From positions 1-8,185 of the forward strand of contig DATDRM010000034.1 in the NCBI GenBank assembly GCA_035291705.1: DNA of 8,185 nt, read 5' to 3'. The position numbers and the translations under genes are program-made. Origin of the DNA: DATDRM01 sp035291705. GTDB taxonomy: Bacteria > Chloroflexota > Anaerolineae > Anaerolineales > UBA4823. A model generated the notes under the pieces. That model was given only the letters and a program-made list of their open reading frames with translations, had not been told where the DNA came from and did not search any database. This document shows positions 5,624-8,185 of this stretch, piece by piece. Within the stretch, counting starts at the first letter, position 1. Each line of letters starts with the position of its first letter.

Positions 5624-6310
5624 ATGATTATCTCGCGCGCCTCCCTGGAGACTTGCCAGGAGGCCACTGGCACCGTGGTCGTGATCGATGTATTGCGGGC
5701 TTTTTCGACTGCCGCCTACGCTTTCGCGGCGGGTGTCCAGGATATCACTGTCGTCAGCACAGTCGCCGAGGCGCTGGACTTGGGTGAGCGTTCGCCCGGT
5801 GGTCTGGTGATGGGCGAGGTGGATGGTTTGTTGGTGCCGGGGTTCGACTTTTCCAACTCTCCAATCCAGTTCGATGGCCTGGACCTGGCCGGTCGCCATC
5901 TCATCCAACGCACCTCTGCTGGCACCCAGGGGGTGATCCGCAGCCGGAAAGCCGACCGGCTGCTGGCGGCCAGCTTCTGCAATGCCCGGGCGACTGCGCA
6001 GGCCATCCTGCACTCCTCCCCGTCGACCCTGACCTTTGTCATCACCGGCACACGCCCTGGGGGCTGGGGCGACGAAGACGCCGCCTGCGCCGATTATATC
6101 GAAGCCATCCTGCGCGGCGATACCCCTGCTATTGTCCCCATGCTCGACCGCGTGCGCCAATCCCCAACTGGCCGCCTGTTCGCCGATCCCTCCCAACCCG
6201 ATTTTCACCCGCTGGACCTGGAATATTGCCTGGCGGTCGACCGATTCGACTTCGCCATGCCCATCCGGCGCGAGAATGGTCTCTTCGTTATGGAAGCGTG
6301 TAGAATATAA
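5624..6310 (+). CDS. comB: 2-phosphosulfolactate phosphatase (ComB family)
   Basis: ComB hydrolyses 2-phosphosulfolactate to sulfolactate, a magnesium-dependent step known from coenzyme M synthesis. The 228-residue product matches the usual family length and shows its blocks: VVVIDVLRAFSTAA (18-31), GEVDGLLVPGFDFSNSP (64-80), LIQRTSAGTQG (93-103), AASFCNARATA (115-125) and DEDAACADYIEAI (150-162). The start is ATG 5624, with an in-frame GTG directly before it at 5621. The only Shine-Dalgarno-like bases are GGGG at 5617-5620, nearly abutting the start. The upstream terminator leaves almost no leader, so a promoter inside the previous gene or read-through is needed. The other coenzyme M genes (comA, comC) are not in the window, so the physiological substrate in this bacterium is uncertain. 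The two following genes are 14 and 30 bases apart and probably form one operon. Confidence 0.92.
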   Translation: MIISRASLETCQEATGTVVVIDVLRAFSTAAYAFAAGVQDITVVSTVAEALDLGERSPGGLVMGEVDGLLVPGFDFSNSPIQFDGLDLAGRHLIQRTSAGTQGVIRSRKADRLLAASFCNARATAQAILHSSPSTLTFVITGTRPGGWGDEDAACADYIEAILRGDTPAIVPMLDRVRQSPTGRLFADPSQPDFHPLDLEYCLAVDRFDFAMPIRRENGLFVMEACRI

Positions 6311-6311
6311 T
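6306..6311 (+). promoter_or_regulatory. TATAAT overlapping the comB stop codon, possible internal -10
   Basis: A perfect TATAAT spans the TAA of comB, 14 bases before the next ATG at 6325. No good -35 box is present. A start about 7 bases downstream would remove the AGGA ribosome binding site at 6313-6316 from the transcript. This may be chance, and it is listed only as a candidate. Confidence 0.2.
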
Positions 6312-6324
6312 CAGGAAAACCATC

Positions 6325-6765
6325 ATGCAACTCCCCCAATACATCACCCCTGCCGAAGTCCAGCGCGTCTGCCATGAGTTGGGCTTGCGCGATTGGACGG
6401 AACTGAAAGAGCCTGCGGTGCTCCCGGAGGAGGCCGCCCGCATACGCGTCGAAGTGGGCGGCGAGGCCCTGTTGGTCTCCGAGGAAGCGTTTCGCCAAGG
6501 CCTCGAAGTAGAGCTCGAGCACGGCACGCGCTTCCCCGATACGAACGTGACTAACAACCACCCCATCCTGACCGGTAGGATCGTAGCGGCGCATCTCAAG
6601 GAATCCCTGGATTATTACCTTCGGCTAGCGGTCGCCGAACTGGAGGGCGATCTGCTCAAGGCGATGCGCGCCGGAGATTTTCAAAAGGCCTCCACCAAAT
6701 ACAATCTGCTGGTCGAGGCCCGCCTTAAGGTCGCCCGGGCTGAAGGGGGACAACTCATTGGGTGA
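6325..6765 (+). CDS. DUF5661-like protein
   Basis: The 146-residue protein has a central block typical of DUF5661: GLEVELEHGTRFPDTNVTNN (59-78), then IVAAHLKESLDYYLRL (86-101), which holds the conserved His, Glu and tandem Tyr. The N-terminal part (ITPAEVQRVCHELGL) is a short helical module, and the C-terminal 40 residues form a charged helix ending in GGQLIG. No signal peptide or membrane helix is seen. No biochemical function is established for DUF5661, and I recognise it by pattern only. The start at 6325 has AGGA 8 bases upstream. The gene follows comB by 14 bases and precedes the hydrolase gene by 30 bases, suggesting one transcript. Confidence 0.8.
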   Translation: MQLPQYITPAEVQRVCHELGLRDWTELKEPAVLPEEAARIRVEVGGEALLVSEEAFRQGLEVELEHGTRFPDTNVTNNHPILTGRIVAAHLKESLDYYLRLAVAELEGDLLKAMRAGDFQKASTKYNLLVEARLKVARAEGGQLIG

Positions 6766-6795
6766 TCACTTCCTGAATGCTGGAGGTTGATAAGA

Positions 6796-7698
6796 ATGGT
6801 TAACACTCATCCAGGGAGCATTCGGGAAGTTGACCCATACCGCGCGGCCGAAGCGCGCATCGTCGCCATTCAGGCTGAAGAAGAAAAACTCGACCTGAAC
6901 GCGGTGTGCCGGACGCGGCTGCTGGCTCACGGGCAGAGAGCGGATAAGGTGATCGCTTTCCTGCATGGATATACCTCCTGCCCACAGCAGTTTTCCTTGC
7001 TGGCGGAGGAGTTTTTTAAACTCGGCTACAATGTTTTCCTGCCGCGCCTGCCGTATCACGGCCTGACCGATCGCTTTTCTAACCCCCTGGTGAATATTAC
7101 GACTGAAACGCTGGTCGCCTTCGGTGATGAGGTTGCCGATATCGCTGTCGGCTTAGGCAAAATGGTGACCATCTGCGGCCTTTCCGGGGGCGGAACGGTA
7201 GCCATGTGGCTTTATCAATCCCGGCCAGAGGTGGACCTGGGAATAGCGATTTCCCCCTTCTTAGGGGCTGCTTCCATTCCCGCACCTTTGACTGGACTAT
7301 TCTCCAGGCTCCTCTCCACGCTTCCCGACCGTTTTTATTGGTGGGATCCCATTAAGCGGGAGAAGAACCCATTGACTGCGTACTATGCCTATCCGGGTCT
7401 CTCGACACACGGACTGGGAGAGATGTTACACCTGGGATTCGCGGTGCGCAAGGCCGCGGAAAAAGGACTCCCGGCGGGGAAGCGCATCCTGGTCATCACC
7501 AACGCAAACGATCGCACAGTGAACAACTACCTGACCGCGCAACTGGTCGCATCCTGGCGAAAACCTGGCGTGAACGTGCAGACTTATGTGTTTGAGCGGG
7601 CATTGGAATTGCCGCATGATATCATCGGTCCCCACCGGCCTGATCAAAAGATCGATCTCGTCTATCCGGTCTTGATCGACCTAGCCACACGAGATTGA
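6796..7698 (+). CDS. Alpha/beta-hydrolase fold protein (probable esterase or lipase-like)
   Basis: The 300-residue cytoplasmic protein has the full alpha/beta-hydrolase set: an oxyanion segment FLHGYTS (55-61), RLPYHG (84-89), the nucleophile elbow GLSGGG (128-133) with Ser130, the acid in NANDRTV (236-242) at Asp239, and the base in LPHDIIG (272-278) at His274. The region 160-215 is a lid-like insertion rich in aromatics (FYWWDP, TAYYAYP). ATG 6796 is chosen because GGAGG at 6782-6786 lies 9 bases upstream. A TTG at 6787 is in frame but directly touches that ribosome binding site. The substrate cannot be deduced. The HGY loop and GLSGGG elbow fit carboxylesterase or monoacylglycerol-lipase-like enzymes. 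It is likely the third gene of the comB operon. The GH13 gene follows after 73 bases with no terminator between. Confidence 0.9.
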   Translation: MVNTHPGSIREVDPYRAAEARIVAIQAEEEKLDLNAVCRTRLLAHGQRADKVIAFLHGYTSCPQQFSLLAEEFFKLGYNVFLPRLPYHGLTDRFSNPLVNITTETLVAFGDEVADIAVGLGKMVTICGLSGGGTVAMWLYQSRPEVDLGIAISPFLGAASIPAPLTGLFSRLLSTLPDRFYWWDPIKREKNPLTAYYAYPGLSTHGLGEMLHLGFAVRKAAEKGLPAGKRILVITNANDRTVNNYLTAQLVASWRKPGVNVQTYVFERALELPHDIIGPHRPDQKIDLVYPVLIDLATRD

Positions 7699-7771
7699 AG
7701 CAAAGTCGCTGAGACACAATGGCGCGGCACTAAACGGCTTAAGGTTAATGTCTGCTATTGGTTGAGTGGTG

Positions 7772-8185
7772 ATGCTCGCCTGGCCAAAACAACCCATCCT
7801 CTACGAGATCAACACCTGGGCCTGGCTGCACGAGCTAAGCCAGGTATACCAGCATCCGGTCACCTTAGGGGACATCCCGCCACAGGAATGGGATGAGATC
7901 GCTTCCCTGGGCGTCGACGCGGTGTGGCTGATGGGAGTCTGGGAGCGCAGCCCGGCTGGGGTGAATATCGCCCGCCAGTACCGGGGTTTGCTGGAGGAGG
8001 CATGGCGCATCCTGCCCGACTTTACCTTCCAAGATGTGGTTGGGTCGCCCTACTGCGTGCACCGCTATATGGTCGATAAACACCTGGGCGGGCCGGCTGG
8101 CCTGGCTGCTGCCCGCCAGCGCCTGGCGGAGCGCGGCCTGCGCATGGTGCTGGATTTTGTACCTAACCACCTGGCAACCGATCAC
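7772..8185 (+). CDS. GH13 alpha-amylase family glycoside hydrolase, N-terminal 138 residues (cut by window edge)
   Basis: The reading frame is open to the window end. LYEINTWAWLHELS at 10-23 is the first barrel strand of GH13 enzymes, followed by GVDAVWLMGVWERSP (47-61), VVGSPYCVHRYMVDKHLGG (89-107) and LRMVLDFVPNHLATDH (123-138). DFVPNH (128-133) is GH13 conserved region I. The catalytic Asp, Glu and Asp regions lie beyond the window. The MGVWERSP form is typical of bacterial GH13 proteins whose substrate is often not assigned, so specificity (amylase, trehalose or sucrose metabolism) is open. Upstream, TGA at 7763-7765 is followed by GTG, GTG, ATG. I choose the ATG at 7772, but either GTG is possible. 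Ribosome binding is weak (GAG at 7764-7766). No signal peptide is seen. Confidence 0.93.
   Translation, partial: MLAWPKQPILYEINTWAWLHELSQVYQHPVTLGDIPPQEWDEIASLGVDAVWLMGVWERSPAGVNIARQYRGLLEEAWRILPDFTFQDVVGSPYCVHRYMVDKHLGGPAGLAAARQRLAERGLRMVLDFVPNHLATDH

Noticed and set aside
5658..5677. Internal AGGAGG followed by GTG inside comB as an alternative start
   Set aside because: The spacing of 11 bases is long, and starting there would cut the residues that precede the first strand in the family.
5552..6208. 218-codon minus-strand open frame opposite comB
   Set aside because: Antisense shadow of a clear ComB family gene, with no motif and no ribosome binding site.
6787..6795. TTG start for the alpha/beta hydrolase
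   Set aside because: It touches the GGAGG ribosome binding site with no spacing. ATG 6796 has the normal 9-base spacing.
7699..7771. Possible promoter (TGCTATTGG) or terminator between the hydrolase and GH13 genes
   Set aside because: No -35 box at a workable distance, no hairpin with a T-tract, and only a partial -10 match.

Overview
The window reads as bacterial chromosome from a member of the Chloroflexota, most likely class Anaerolineae. This is inferred from protein style and was not tested by any search. The clues are a lipoprotein with a long Pro/Thr linker, helix-hairpin-helix proteins of the DUF4332 type, a ComB-like phosphatase, a GH13 protein of the 'MGVWERSP' type and a methylase-like orphan. 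I see no tRNA, rRNA, insertion sequence, prophage or CRISPR array. Coding density is high, and no gene-free stretch exceeds about 175 bases.

Layout. Minus strand, 1-2736: a 768-residue DNA-methyltransferase-like protein whose cofactor and catalytic motifs are eroded. It is followed through a 4-base ATGA overlap by msrA (methionine sulfoxide repair), which runs off the left edge. Divergent intergenic region, 2737-2871: overlapping -10 elements for both strands and a 15-bp dyad. Plus strand, 2872-4164: a secreted or lipid-anchored protein with calcium-loop-like DxDGDG motifs, followed by a plausible terminator at 4216-4265.

Plus strand, 4337-5562: three small genes. They are a membrane-anchored helix-hairpin-helix protein, a 66-residue helical protein and a soluble DUF4332-type double helix-hairpin-helix protein. 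A 22-bp dyad lies between the first two, and a strong intrinsic terminator ends the cluster. Plus strand, 5624-8185: a comB-like 2-phosphosulfolactate phosphatase, a DUF5661-like protein, an alpha/beta hydrolase and the N-terminal 138 residues of a GH13 (alpha-amylase family) enzyme cut by the right edge. The first three are 14 and 30 bases apart and look co-transcribed.

The most interesting points are the degenerate methyltransferase coupled to a repair enzyme, the small helix-hairpin-helix cluster (possibly a membrane-tethered nucleic-acid-binding set), and the terminator whose U-tract ends about 7 bases before the comB start. I do not see a defence system or any other clearly complete novel system. 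The functional links proposed here are inferences.
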